Of a DNA stretch of 5,512 nucleotides, positions 1-5,495 are shown in pieces. The DNA is from Muribaculaceae bacterium (lineage in GTDB: Bacteria > Bacteroidota > Bacteroidia > Bacteroidales > Muribaculaceae). The stretch is from positions 1 through 5,512 of the forward strand of contig JAKSMA010000163.1 of NCBI GenBank assembly GCA_024400895.1, written 5' to 3'. The notes beneath the pieces were generated by a model. That model saw only the letters and a list, made by a program, of their open reading frames with translations, did not search any database and had not been told where the DNA came from. The first letter of the stretch is position 1, and the number at the start of each line of letters is the position of its first letter. Position numbers and translations under genes: made by a program.

Positions 1-870
1 GGTTTGCATATTGTCGTTCACCTCAATGCCGCGTCGGCTCACCTCGATGCCGAGGGCTTCAACGCCTTCAGGAATCACTGGCTTGCGGCCAACGGCCATC
101 AGCACGGCTTCGCATTCGATTGCCAGTTCCTTGCCTTTGGCTTCGTAGGTCACGGTGTAGCCATTCTCGCTTTTGGCGATAGATTTCACGCCGGCACCGA
201 CCTTAATGTCGACACCGCGTTTGCCCATCACTGTGCGTAGGCGTTTTGCTACATCCTTGTCGAATGGGGGGAGAATTTCTTTGCAGAATTCCACCACGCT
301 CACTTCCACGCCAAAACTACTGAAAATGCCTGCGAATTCCATGCCAATCACACCGCCGCCAATCACGCAGAGGCTTTTGGGCAGTGCGGTCATTGCCAAT
401 ATGTCGTCGCTGTTCATGGCGAATTCTGCACCTTCGATAGGCAGTGCTTTAGGAGCAGAGCCAGTGGCAATCACGATGTTGTCGGCTTCTGCTGTCTCAT
501 CACCCACGCTCACGGTGTGGGCATCCACGAGTTTTGCCTCGCCGTGCATCACAGTGATTTGTGGATTGTTGAGGAGCATGCCAATGCCGTCGCGGAGTTG
601 GCTGACCACTGTATCTTTTCTTTCAACAGCTTTAGCATAGTCCACACTGATGCCTTCCACGCTCACGCCAAATGCTTCCGCATCGTGAAGAAGGTTGAGC
701 ACTTCGGCATTGCGGCAAAGCGCCTTGGTGGGAATACAACCGCGGTTCAGGCAAGTGCCGCCCAAGTTGTCGCGTTCCACGATAGCCACTTGTAGCCCGT
801 GTTGAGCAGCTTCTGCAGCCATCTCGTAGCCACCAGGGCCTGCACCGATAATAATCAAATCATATTTCAT
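1..870 (-). CDS. lpd: Dihydrolipoamide dehydrogenase (L-protein), 3' end cut by the window
   Basis: This is the flavoprotein disulfide reductase that reoxidises the dihydrolipoyl arm of H-protein, passing electrons via a cysteine pair and FAD to NAD+. Translating from the ATG at 870-868 gives 290 residues with no stop before the window edge. An N-terminal FAD-binding Rossmann motif (GAGPGGY) lies at residues 9-15. The redox-active disulfide motif GGTCLNRGCIPTK at 37-49 supplies C40 and C45. ATGS is at 135-138, the NAD-binding motif GGGVIGMEFA at 171-180 and AVGRKP at 259-264. The family is usually 450-475 residues, so the rest of the second FAD region and the dimerisation domain with its His-Glu catalytic pair lie outside. 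It is co-directional with the gcv genes but separated from gcvPB by 159 nt holding a large inverted repeat, so it may be regulated separately. The cysteine spacing fits Lpd rather than glutathione or mercuric reductase, and the neighbours support the L-protein role. It could also serve 2-oxoacid dehydrogenases. Confidence 0.95.
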   Translation of the reverse strand, partial: MKYDLIIIGAGPGGYEMAAEAAQHGLQVAIVERDNLGGTCLNRGCIPTKALCRNAEVLNLLHDAEAFGVSVEGISVDYAKAVERKDTVVSQLRDGIGMLLNNPQITVMHGEAKLVDAHTVSVGDETAEADNIVIATGSAPKALPIEGAEFAMNSDDILAMTALPKSLCVIGGGVIGMEFAGIFSSFGVEVSVVEFCKEILPPFDKDVAKRLRTVMGKRGVDIKVGAGVKSIAKSENGYTVTYEAKGKELAIECEAVLMAVGRKPVIPEGVEALGIEVSRRGIEVNDNMQT

Positions 871-899
871 AAATGATGATTTTTTGAGAAATTTGATGA

Positions 900-1005
900 T
901 AGAGATTAGAAATTAGAAATTAGATATTAGATATTAGATATTAGATGGTTAGCGGGCATTAGCCCCAGATGTTTTTGCTATCTAATTTCTAATTTCTAAT
1001 CTCTA
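900..1005 (-). promoter_or_regulatory. 27-bp perfect inverted repeat (long hairpin) between gcvPB and lpd
   Basis: Bases 900-926 are the exact reverse complement of 979-1005, giving a 27-bp stem without mismatch around a 52-nt loop. The stem is weak per pair (5 G:C in 27) but long. Inside the loop, 954-957 and 962-965 form a small GGGC/GCCC hairpin with a 4-nt loop. In the gcv transcript this structure would form after the gcvPB stop and end about 30 nt before the lpd start. Possible roles, all inferred, are protection of the upstream gcv mRNA from 3' exonucleases, attenuation of lpd, or simply a dispersed intergenic repeat. Confidence 0.75.
902..943. repeat. Tandem heptamer array, six GANATTA units
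   Basis: Six head-to-tail 7-bp units read on the plus strand: GAGATTA, GAAATTA, GAAATTA, GATATTA, GATATTA, GATATTA. A seventh partial unit (GAT) follows before the pattern breaks. The period of 7 is not a multiple of 3 and the array lies between genes, so it is not coding. The units differ only at the second and third positions. The array has no C on the plus strand. It forms the left half of the inverted repeat with the array at 983-1017. Confidence 0.93.
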
Positions 1006-1017
1006 ATTTCTAATTTC
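983..1017. repeat. Tandem heptamer array, five TAATNTC units
   Basis: Five head-to-tail 7-bp units on the plus strand: TAATTTC, TAATTTC, TAATCTC, TAATTTC, TAATTTC. Each is the reverse complement of a unit type in the array at 902-943. The single variant unit TAATCTC (997-1003) is the exact partner of the single GAGATTA (902-908), which fixes one perfect pairing register. Two units (1004-1017) lie outside that register and could pair in shifted registers with mismatches. Confidence 0.93.
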
Positions 1018-1029
1018 AAACATCTTAAA

Positions 1030-2520
1030 TTACAATTCTTCAACTGCACAGAGTTCATTCCAGGTGACAATCTGCTTCAAAGCAGCCTTGGTGTCGTCGA
1101 GACGGCGAACAGGAGTGGTGTGAGGAGCTGTCTTCACCAATTCTGGGTCATCCTTGGCTTCTTGTGCAATTTTCTTCATCACCTCAATGAATCCATCAAG
1201 TGTTTCCTTGCTTTCATTCTCGGTTGGCTCAATCATGAGTGCCTGGTGGAAAAGCAATGGGAAATAGATGGTAGGAGCGTGATAGCCATAGTCGAGCAAG
1301 CGTTTAGCCACATCAAGAGTGGTAACACCTGTGCTCTTGTCCTTCAAGCCATCGAATACGAATTCGTGCTTGCAAACGCCTTCAATTGGTAATTCGTAGC
1401 AGTCTTTCAGCGATTCCTTGATGTAGTTGGCATTGAGAGTGGCCAATGGACCCACCCATTTCAGATTGTCGCTACCGAGTGTAACGATATAGGTGAGGGC
1501 ACGCATCATGATGCCGAAGTTGCCGAGGAAGCCACTGATGCTACCAAGCGATTCTTCGCCCATGTCAATCTTGTAGTCTACCATGCCGTCTTCGTTGAAG
1601 TCGCAAGTCACGCGAGGATTTGGCAAGAACTGCTCAAGACCTTCGCGTACGCCGATAGGACCGCTACCAGGACCGCCACCACCGTGAGGGGTAGAGAATG
1701 TCTTGTGGAGATTGATGTGCATTACATCGAAGCCGATGTCGCCAGGACGGCATTTGCCGAGCATTGGGTTGAGGTTTGCTCCATCGTAGTACATCAAACC
1801 GCCGCAGTCGTGCACGAGCTTCGCGATTTCTGCGATATTGTTTTCAAACAAGCCCAGTGTGTTAGGGTTGGTCATCATCATGCCGGCGATAGTGTCGTCG
1901 AGCAGAGGCTTCAAGTCTTCCACATCCACGCGTCCGTCGGGTTTGCTCTTCACTTCCACTACATCGAGGCCACATACTGCCGCACTTGCAGGATTGGTGC
2001 CGTGAGCACTGTCGGGCACAATGATTTTGGTGCGCTTAGCGTCGCCGCGGCTCATGTGATAACTGCGAATCACCATCAAACCGGTAAGTTCGCCGTGAGC
2101 ACCAGCAAATGGATTGAGTGTAAATTCGCTCATGCCTGCAATCTCAGAGAGGCTGCGTTGGAGTTGGTAGTACACAGCCAAAGCACCTTGCACGGTTTCC
2201 ACATTCTGGAGAGGGTGGAGGCCAGTGAATTCGGGATGAGCGGCAATTTCTTCGTTGATTTTTGGATTATATTTCATTGTGCAAGAGCCCAATGGATAGA
2301 AACCTGTGTCAACACCGAAGTTGTTGTTGCTCATGTTGGTATAGTGGCGCACTACGGTGAGTTCGTCCACTTCAGGAAGAGCAGGCTCTTCTACGCGAAG
2401 CAGATTTTCAGGGAGTTGTGCAGTGCTGTATTCACTAAGTTCATTCTTGGGAAGGGAGTAGCCCTTACGACCAGGTTTTGACAACTCGAAAATGAGTTTT
2501 CCGTAATATGTATTATTCAT
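1030..2520 (-). CDS. gcvPB: Glycine dehydrogenase (decarboxylating) subunit 2, P-protein beta half
   Basis: This is the PLP-binding half of split glycine decarboxylase. With GcvPA it decarboxylates glycine and transfers the aminomethyl group to the lipoyl arm of GcvH, releasing CO2, in the cytoplasm. The product is 496 residues, slightly longer than the usual 480-490. Family signatures are FELSKPGRKGYSLP at 11-24, GSCTMKYNPK at 78-87, the aspartate in YYDGANLNP near 246, the PLP lysine K273 in NLHKTFSTPHGG, the glycine-rich GGGGPGSGP at 280-288 and the C-terminal substrate-site motif EPTE at 431-434. The start ATG overlaps the end of gcvPA by 8 nt, in a different frame, so the two subunits are likely made by coupled translation at matched amounts. 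An AAGGAG sits 9 nt upstream inside gcvPA. The stop TAA at 1032-1030 is followed by the repeat-rich spacer. No defect is visible. Confidence 0.97.
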   Translation of the reverse strand: MNNTYYGKLIFELSKPGRKGYSLPKNELSEYSTAQLPENLLRVEEPALPEVDELTVVRHYTNMSNNNFGVDTGFYPLGSCTMKYNPKINEEIAAHPEFTGLHPLQNVETVQGALAVYYQLQRSLSEIAGMSEFTLNPFAGAHGELTGLMVIRSYHMSRGDAKRTKIIVPDSAHGTNPASAAVCGLDVVEVKSKPDGRVDVEDLKPLLDDTIAGMMMTNPNTLGLFENNIAEIAKLVHDCGGLMYYDGANLNPMLGKCRPGDIGFDVMHINLHKTFSTPHGGGGPGSGPIGVREGLEQFLPNPRVTCDFNEDGMVDYKIDMGEESLGSISGFLGNFGIMMRALTYIVTLGSDNLKWVGPLATLNANYIKESLKDCYELPIEGVCKHEFVFDGLKDKSTGVTTLDVAKRLLDYGYHAPTIYFPLLFHQALMIEPTENESKETLDGFIEVMKKIAQEAKDDPELVKTAPHTTPVRRLDDTKAALKQIVTWNELCAVEEL

Positions 2521-3865
2521 CTTCGTCTTCTCCTTCCGTGTAAGCTTTACAAGTTAATACTACTTCGTCGAGGTCATCTTTGCTGATAGTTTCGGTCACA
2601 CAAAGAAGCAAAGTATTGTCGGCAATCTTCAAGCCTAATTGCACACCATTATAGTCGAGCAATACATTCTGGAGGTCTTCGATATCACCGTCGAATTTTA
2701 CAGCAAATTCGTTGAGGAATGGCTTGTCGGGGTATGCCATGCTGAATCCCTTCAGTTCGCAAAGTTTTTCAGCCAGATAGTGAGCACCGCTATATCCGAG
2801 TTCGTTCACTTCCTTCAAACCTTCTTTGCCCATAAGCGCCATGTAGACAGTAACATAAAGTGCCATCAAACTTTCGTTTGAACAAATGTTACTTGTTGCT
2901 TTCTCGCGGCGGATATGTTGTTCGCGTGCTTGGAGAGTAAGCACAAATGTGCGTTTGCCGTCCATGTCGGTGGTTGCACCCACAATGCGGCCAGGCATCT
3001 TGCGAATCAGTTTCTTGCTTGTGCAGAGGAAGCCCACGTATGGACCGCCGAAGTTCATTGGAATACCGAGGCTTTGGCCGTCGCCAACAGCAATGTCGGC
3101 ACCCCATTCGCCTGGAGTCTTGAGTACGCCAAGGGTCGATGCCACACAGTTCATTATCAAGAGAGTTTTGTGCGCGTGGCAGAAGTCTGCCCAGCCAGTG
3201 TAGTCTTCCACGATACCATAGAAGTTAGGAGCGGCAACGATAACGCCTGCCACATCGTCGGCAGCTACTTTGGCCTCAAAGTCGCTCTTGTCGGTCACAC
3301 CGTCTGCTTCGGCGATGGTTTCGAGCACCACGCCATTGAATTTAGCATAAGTTTCAACAACACGGCGAACGATAGGGTTGACAGTTGCAGAAATCAGCAC
3401 TTTGTTGCGCTTCTTTGCTGCAGCCACTGCCATCATCATGGCTTCGGCTGTGGCTGTGCAACCATCGTACATCGATGCGTTCGACACTTCCATGCCAGTG
3501 AGCATTGCCATCATGCTCTGATATTCAAAGATGTATTGGAGTGTACCTTGTGAGATTTCGGCCTGATATGGAGTGTAAGAGGTAAGGAATTCGCTACGGC
3601 TAACAATATTGTTGACCACTGATGGTGAATAGTGGTCGTAGCAACCTGCGCCGATGAGGCATTTCAGTGTTTCGTTGCCTTGAGCGAGACTATTGAAGAA
3701 CTTGCGCACTTCAATTTCGCTCAGTCCCTCAGGCAGACCATACTCTTTTTTCAACACCAAGTCTTCAGGGATGTCCTTGTACAAGTCGTCAAGGCTCTTT
3801 TCCCCGCAGGTATTGAGCATCGAGCGGATGTCGTCTTCGGTATGTGGGAAAAATTTATAGCTCAT
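2513..3865 (-). CDS. gcvPA: Glycine dehydrogenase (decarboxylating) subunit 1, P-protein alpha half
   Basis: This is the partner of GcvPB; the two form an alpha2beta2 enzyme equivalent to the fused GcvP of many bacteria and mitochondria. The chosen start at 3865 gives 450 residues, normal for the family. It begins MSYKFFPHTEDD, where the family's conserved N-terminus begins. Visible signatures are GAGCYDHYSP at 72-81, SYTPYQAEISQGTLQ at 96-110, NASMYDGCTATAEA at 129-142, DGQSLG at 262-267, MPGRIVGAT at 290-298 and LTLQAREQHIRREKATSNI at 309-327. An upstream in-frame GTG at 3904 would add 13 residues but lies in a hairpin loop and is not family-like. The protein ends in an acidic tail, EGEDEDE, whose codons also form the purine-rich region before gcvPB. 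It lies 80 nt after gcvH, and its A-rich start context without Shine-Dalgarno nearly matches that of gcvT. PLP sits mainly in GcvPB, so this subunit is not expected to be active alone. Confidence 0.97.
   Translation of the reverse strand: MSYKFFPHTEDDIRSMLNTCGEKSLDDLYKDIPEDLVLKKEYGLPEGLSEIEVRKFFNSLAQGNETLKCLIGAGCYDHYSPSVVNNIVSRSEFLTSYTPYQAEISQGTLQYIFEYQSMMAMLTGMEVSNASMYDGCTATAEAMMMAVAAAKKRNKVLISATVNPIVRRVVETYAKFNGVVLETIAEADGVTDKSDFEAKVAADDVAGVIVAAPNFYGIVEDYTGWADFCHAHKTLLIMNCVASTLGVLKTPGEWGADIAVGDGQSLGIPMNFGGPYVGFLCTSKKLIRKMPGRIVGATTDMDGKRTFVLTLQAREQHIRREKATSNICSNESLMALYVTVYMALMGKEGLKEVNELGYSGAHYLAEKLCELKGFSMAYPDKPFLNEFAVKFDGDIEDLQNVLLDYNGVQLGLKIADNTLLLCVTETISKDDLDEVVLTCKAYTEGEDEDE
2530..2535 (-). 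promoter_or_regulatory. Shine-Dalgarno-like AAGGAG ahead of gcvPB
   Basis: On the minus strand AAGGAG lies 9 nt before the gcvPB ATG, inside codons for the acidic tail of gcvPA. It is the only good Shine-Dalgarno match at any start in the window. It may help reinitiation at the overlapping start, but it may equally be a by-product of Glu/Gly codons (GAA GGA GAA). Function is inferred. Confidence 0.45.
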
Positions 3866-3882
3866 AATAGATGTTTTAATTG
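3863..3882 (-). promoter_or_regulatory. gcvPA translation start region, A-rich without Shine-Dalgarno
   Basis: The minus strand reads AATTAAAACATCTATTATGA across this site. There is no GGAG-type match; the A-rich tract at -8 to -15 is typical of Bacteroidota starts. The block TAAAACA-n-CTATTATGAGC is shared with gcvT apart from one base, which supports ATG 3865 over the upstream GTG at 3904. Confidence 0.7.
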
Positions 3883-3890
3883 AGAATAGA

Positions 3891-3923
3891 GGGTTGAGGA
3901 CCACATAAAATCGTCCTCAACCC
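3891..3923 (-). promoter_or_regulatory. Perfect 11-bp hairpin between gcvH and gcvPA
   Basis: Bases 3891-3901 (GGGTTGAGGAC) are exactly complementary to 3913-3923 (GTCCTCAACCC) around an 11-nt loop. Seven of the 11 pairs are G:C, making this the strongest compact stem in the window. On the transcript it forms 22 nt after the gcvH stop and ends 25 nt before the gcvPA start. The next bases are UCUAUUCUC, not a U-run, so it is not a clear intrinsic terminator. It could stabilise or mark processing of gcvT-gcvH mRNA, or partly attenuate transcription into gcvPA. Structure is seen; role is inferred. Confidence 0.75.
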
Positions 3924-3927
3924 ATTG

Positions 3928-3941
3928 TTTCATTAATGAAA
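3928..3941. repeat. 14-bp perfect palindrome after the gcvH stop
   Basis: TTTCATTAATGAAA is self-complementary and starts 4 nt beyond the gcvH stop codon on the transcribed strand. It could be a DNA-binding dyad or the start of the structured region with the hairpin at 3891-3923, but AT-rich palindromes of this size arise readily by chance. Confidence 0.5.
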
Positions 3942-3945
3942 TGGC

Positions 3946-4326
3946 TTATTCGCCGATGAATGCTTTGTAAGCAGCAGCGTCCATGAGGTTTTCGAGTTCG
4001 CTTGCATCGCTCATTTCCACCTTCATGATCCAGTTTTCGTAAGCGTCCTTGTTCACGAGACCTGGTTCGTCGTCGAGTGCTTCATTCACTTCTACTACAG
4101 TGCCGCTAACTGGAGAGAACAAATCGCTGGCAGCCTTCACGCTTTCCACTGCGCCAAATTCTTCGCCTGCGTTCACTTCGTCGTCCACTTCTGGCATATC
4201 AACATACACTACATTGCCGAGTTCGTGTTGAGCGTGGTCGGTGATACCAACGAAACCGATGTTGCCTTCCACTTTCACATATTCATGTGATTCACTGTAA
4301 TAGTAGCCTTCAATAATTTTGCTCAT
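3946..4326 (-). CDS. gcvH: Glycine cleavage system H protein (lipoyl carrier)
   Basis: This small cytoplasmic carrier has a lipoyl-lysine arm that takes the aminomethyl group from P-protein, presents it to T-protein and is then reoxidised by Lpd. The product is 126 residues, the usual family length of 125-130. The lipoylation site is K64 in GAVESVKAASDLFSP (58-72), with the expected glutamate three residues before it. Other family landmarks are the N-terminal SHEYVKVEGN (13-22), GITDHAQHELGNVVYV (27-42), SPVSGTVVEVN (71-81) and the C-terminal ENWIMKVE (97-104). An in-frame ATG at 4356 would add ten residues (MGNTKLKTTT), but the family begins at MSKI and the ATG at 4326 has the A-rich leader and ATGAGC start also seen for gcvT and gcvPA. 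It lies 68 nt after gcvT and 80 nt before gcvPA. K64 needs a lipoyl ligase or the LipA/LipB route encoded elsewhere. Confidence 0.97.
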   Translation of the reverse strand: MSKIIEGYYYSESHEYVKVEGNIGFVGITDHAQHELGNVVYVDMPEVDDEVNAGEEFGAVESVKAASDLFSPVSGTVVEVNEALDDEPGLVNKDAYENWIMKVEMSDASELENLMDAAAYKAFIGE

Positions 4327-4343
4327 AGTTGTTGTTTTTAATT
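4324..4343 (-). promoter_or_regulatory. gcvH translation start region, A-rich without Shine-Dalgarno
   Basis: The minus strand reads AATTAAAAACAACAACTATG across 4343-4324. It resembles the gcvT and gcvPA start contexts (AAAACA, CTATG, then AGC) but is slightly rearranged. It supports ATG 4326 as the start instead of ATG 4356. Confidence 0.65.
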
Positions 4344-4394
4344 TTGTGTTGCCCATTATAACAGGGCAGGTTTAATATTAATTTTGTTGATTAT
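4327..4394 (-). other. 68-nt gcvT-gcvH gap with a weak 5-bp stem
   Basis: This short AT-rich intergenic stretch contains TGCCC at 4350-4354 paired with GGGCA at 4364-4368 across a 9-nt loop. The stem is too short to call a terminator and no U-run follows it. The upstream in-frame ATG of gcvH (4356) lies within this structure. No promoter is recognisable, so gcvT and gcvH are probably on one transcript. Confidence 0.4.
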
Positions 4395-5495
4395 TTATTT
4401 CTTGTAAGATTTCTTGTAGAATTTCTTCTTCACGATAGTGGCTCCGAACACTTTCTTGCGAATCTTCACGCTCAGTTCGTCGCCAAGGTTGCCTACTGCG
4501 CGGTCAACCAATGCAAATGCAAGGCTCTTGCCTTCTACTGAAATGCCGCGATAGCCAGTGGTTACATAGCCCACCACTTTGTCGTCCTTCAGCACTTCGT
4601 AGCCATGGCGAGCGATAGCCTTGTCGTGCAATTCCAGACCCACGAGCTTCTTCGCGCTGCCTTCAGCCTTTTGCTTTGCACAAGCTTCTTGACCGATGAA
4701 ACCACCTTCCTTGTCGAGTTTCACGAAAATGCCGAGAGTGGCTTCGATAGGAGAGATTTCGGCGCTCAATTCGTCGCCATACAGAGGCAGACCCACTTCA
4801 AAGCGCAATGTGTCGCGGCAACCGAGACCACAAGGTTGGACATCGGCAGCGATGAGCAAATCCCACATCTTGTTGATGGCAGCGTGGCTTGCGTAGATTT
4901 CAAAACCGTCTTCACCAGTGTAGCCAGTGCGACTCACGATTATGGTTTCGCCATCGTACTCCATAGTTTTGAATGTGTAGAACACGAGGTCGGCAGCATC
5001 AAGCTCGAGAACACTCTTCAGCACGGTTTCGCTGTCGGGACCTTGCACTGCGAGCTGGCCGTATTTGTCGCTTTGATGGTCAACGGTGACATTAAAGTCT
5101 TTTGCTTGTTCCATAATCCACGCCACATCCTTGTCGATATTAGCGGCATTGATTACGAGGAAAAGGTCGTTTTCACCCATCTTGTACACCAAGAGGTCGT
5201 CGACTGTACCTCCGTTGGGGTAGAGCATCATACCATAGTAGATTTTGCCAACAGGAGCATCGGTGATATCGTTGGTGAATATGTAGTTTACGAATTTTTC
5301 TGCTTCAGGACCAGTGATTTCCACTTCGCCCATGTGCGACACATCAAACACACCCACCTGGTTGCGTACGGCATTGTGTTCTTCCACGATACCTTTATAT
5401 TGGATAGGCATATCAAAACCGCCGAAAGGGCTCATCAGTGCGCCCAATGCCACATGTTTGTCGTGGAGGCAGGTCATTTTCATTTCTTCGCTCAT
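4395..5495 (-). CDS. gcvT: Aminomethyltransferase, glycine cleavage T protein
   Basis: This enzyme moves the methylene carbon from the aminomethyl-lipoyl arm of GcvH to tetrahydrofolate, giving 5,10-methylene-THF and ammonia. The product is 366 residues, normal for the family (360-375). Motifs run in the usual order: DKHVALGALMSPFGGFDMP at 12-30, GVFDVSHMGE at 48-57, GGTVDDLLVY at 95-104 with the family's catalytic aspartate in the DD pair 99-100, NAANIDKD at 116-123, RTGYTGEDGFEIY at 189-201, GLGCRDTLRFE at 223-233 and GGFIGQEA at 264-271. The folate-binding N-terminal part and the C-terminal barrel domain both appear intact. Met1 is preferred over Met5 and Met7 because its upstream context matches that of gcvPA almost exactly. 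The last 12 residues contain seven lysines. The gene is first in the visible operon; only 17 nt of its leader are present, so any promoter or riboswitch lies beyond the window. The motif order and neighbours argue against the related YgfZ or dimethylglycine dehydrogenase families. Confidence 0.97.
   Translation of the reverse strand: MSEEMKMTCLHDKHVALGALMSPFGGFDMPIQYKGIVEEHNAVRNQVGVFDVSHMGEVEITGPEAEKFVNYIFTNDITDAPVGKIYYGMMLYPNGGTVDDLLVYKMGENDLFLVINAANIDKDVAWIMEQAKDFNVTVDHQSDKYGQLAVQGPDSETVLKSVLELDAADLVFYTFKTMEYDGETIIVSRTGYTGEDGFEIYASHAAINKMWDLLIAADVQPCGLGCRDTLRFEVGLPLYGDELSAEISPIEATLGIFVKLDKEGGFIGQEACAKQKAEGSAKKLVGLELHDKAIARHGYEVLKDDKVVGYVTTGYRGISVEGKSLAFALVDRAVGNLGDELSVKIRKKVFGATIVKKKFYKKSYKK

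Larger units (their letters stand above)
871..1029 (-). other. 159-nt gcvPB-lpd spacer with structured repeat, no gene
   Basis: This non-coding gap between the gcvPB stop and the lpd ATG is very AT-rich except for a short core near 947-966. It contains two mutually complementary heptamer arrays and no believable ORF. On the transcribed (minus) strand there is no Shine-Dalgarno before lpd; the last 20 nt before the ATG are A/U/C only. No U-run follows the big stem on either strand, so it does not look like a standard intrinsic terminator. I see no convincing Bacteroidota promoter (TTTG ... TAnnTTTG) in it. Whether lpd is reached by read-through from gcvPB or has its own start cannot be decided from sequence alone. 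Confidence 0.8.

Noticed and set aside
4..795. Three open frames on the plus strand opposite lpd
   Set aside because: They overlap each other and the clear lpd reading frame, with no motif or start signal.
900..1005. Intrinsic terminator at the long inverted repeat
   Set aside because: The stem is AT-rich, the loop is 52 nt, and no U-run follows on either strand.
900..1017. CRISPR array
   Set aside because: The repeats are 7 bp with no spacers and occur in opposite orientations; there are no cas genes nearby.
1017..1024. Possible -7 promoter element for lpd (GATGTTTG on the minus strand, near TAnnTTTG)
   Set aside because: The first base mismatches and no TTTG lies at the proper distance upstream; the best candidate (GTTG) is mismatched and too close.
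1684..2481. 265-codon open frame on the plus strand opposite gcvPB
   Set aside because: It is antisense to a well-supported gene, has no recognisable family, is rich in Cys/His/Val as expected from reading the gcvPB codons backwards, and has no start context of its own.
2915..3553. 212-codon open frame on the plus strand opposite gcvPA
   Set aside because: Same pattern: a shadow of gcvPA with a His/Cys/Ala-rich composition and no family motif.
3614..3637. 7-bp inverted repeat GACCACT/AGTGGTC inside gcvPA
   Set aside because: It lies in conserved codons around DHYSPSVV, and short stems like this are expected by chance in coding sequence.
3866..3904. 13-residue N-terminal extension of gcvPA from a GTG at 3904
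   Set aside because: The GTG lies in the hairpin region, the added residues are not family-like, and the ATG at 3865 has the same context as the gcvT start.
4327..4356. Ten-residue N-terminal extension of gcvH from an ATG at 4356
   Set aside because: MGNTKLKTTT is a translation of the A-rich leader; GcvH proteins begin near MSKI, and ATG 4326 fits the shared start context.
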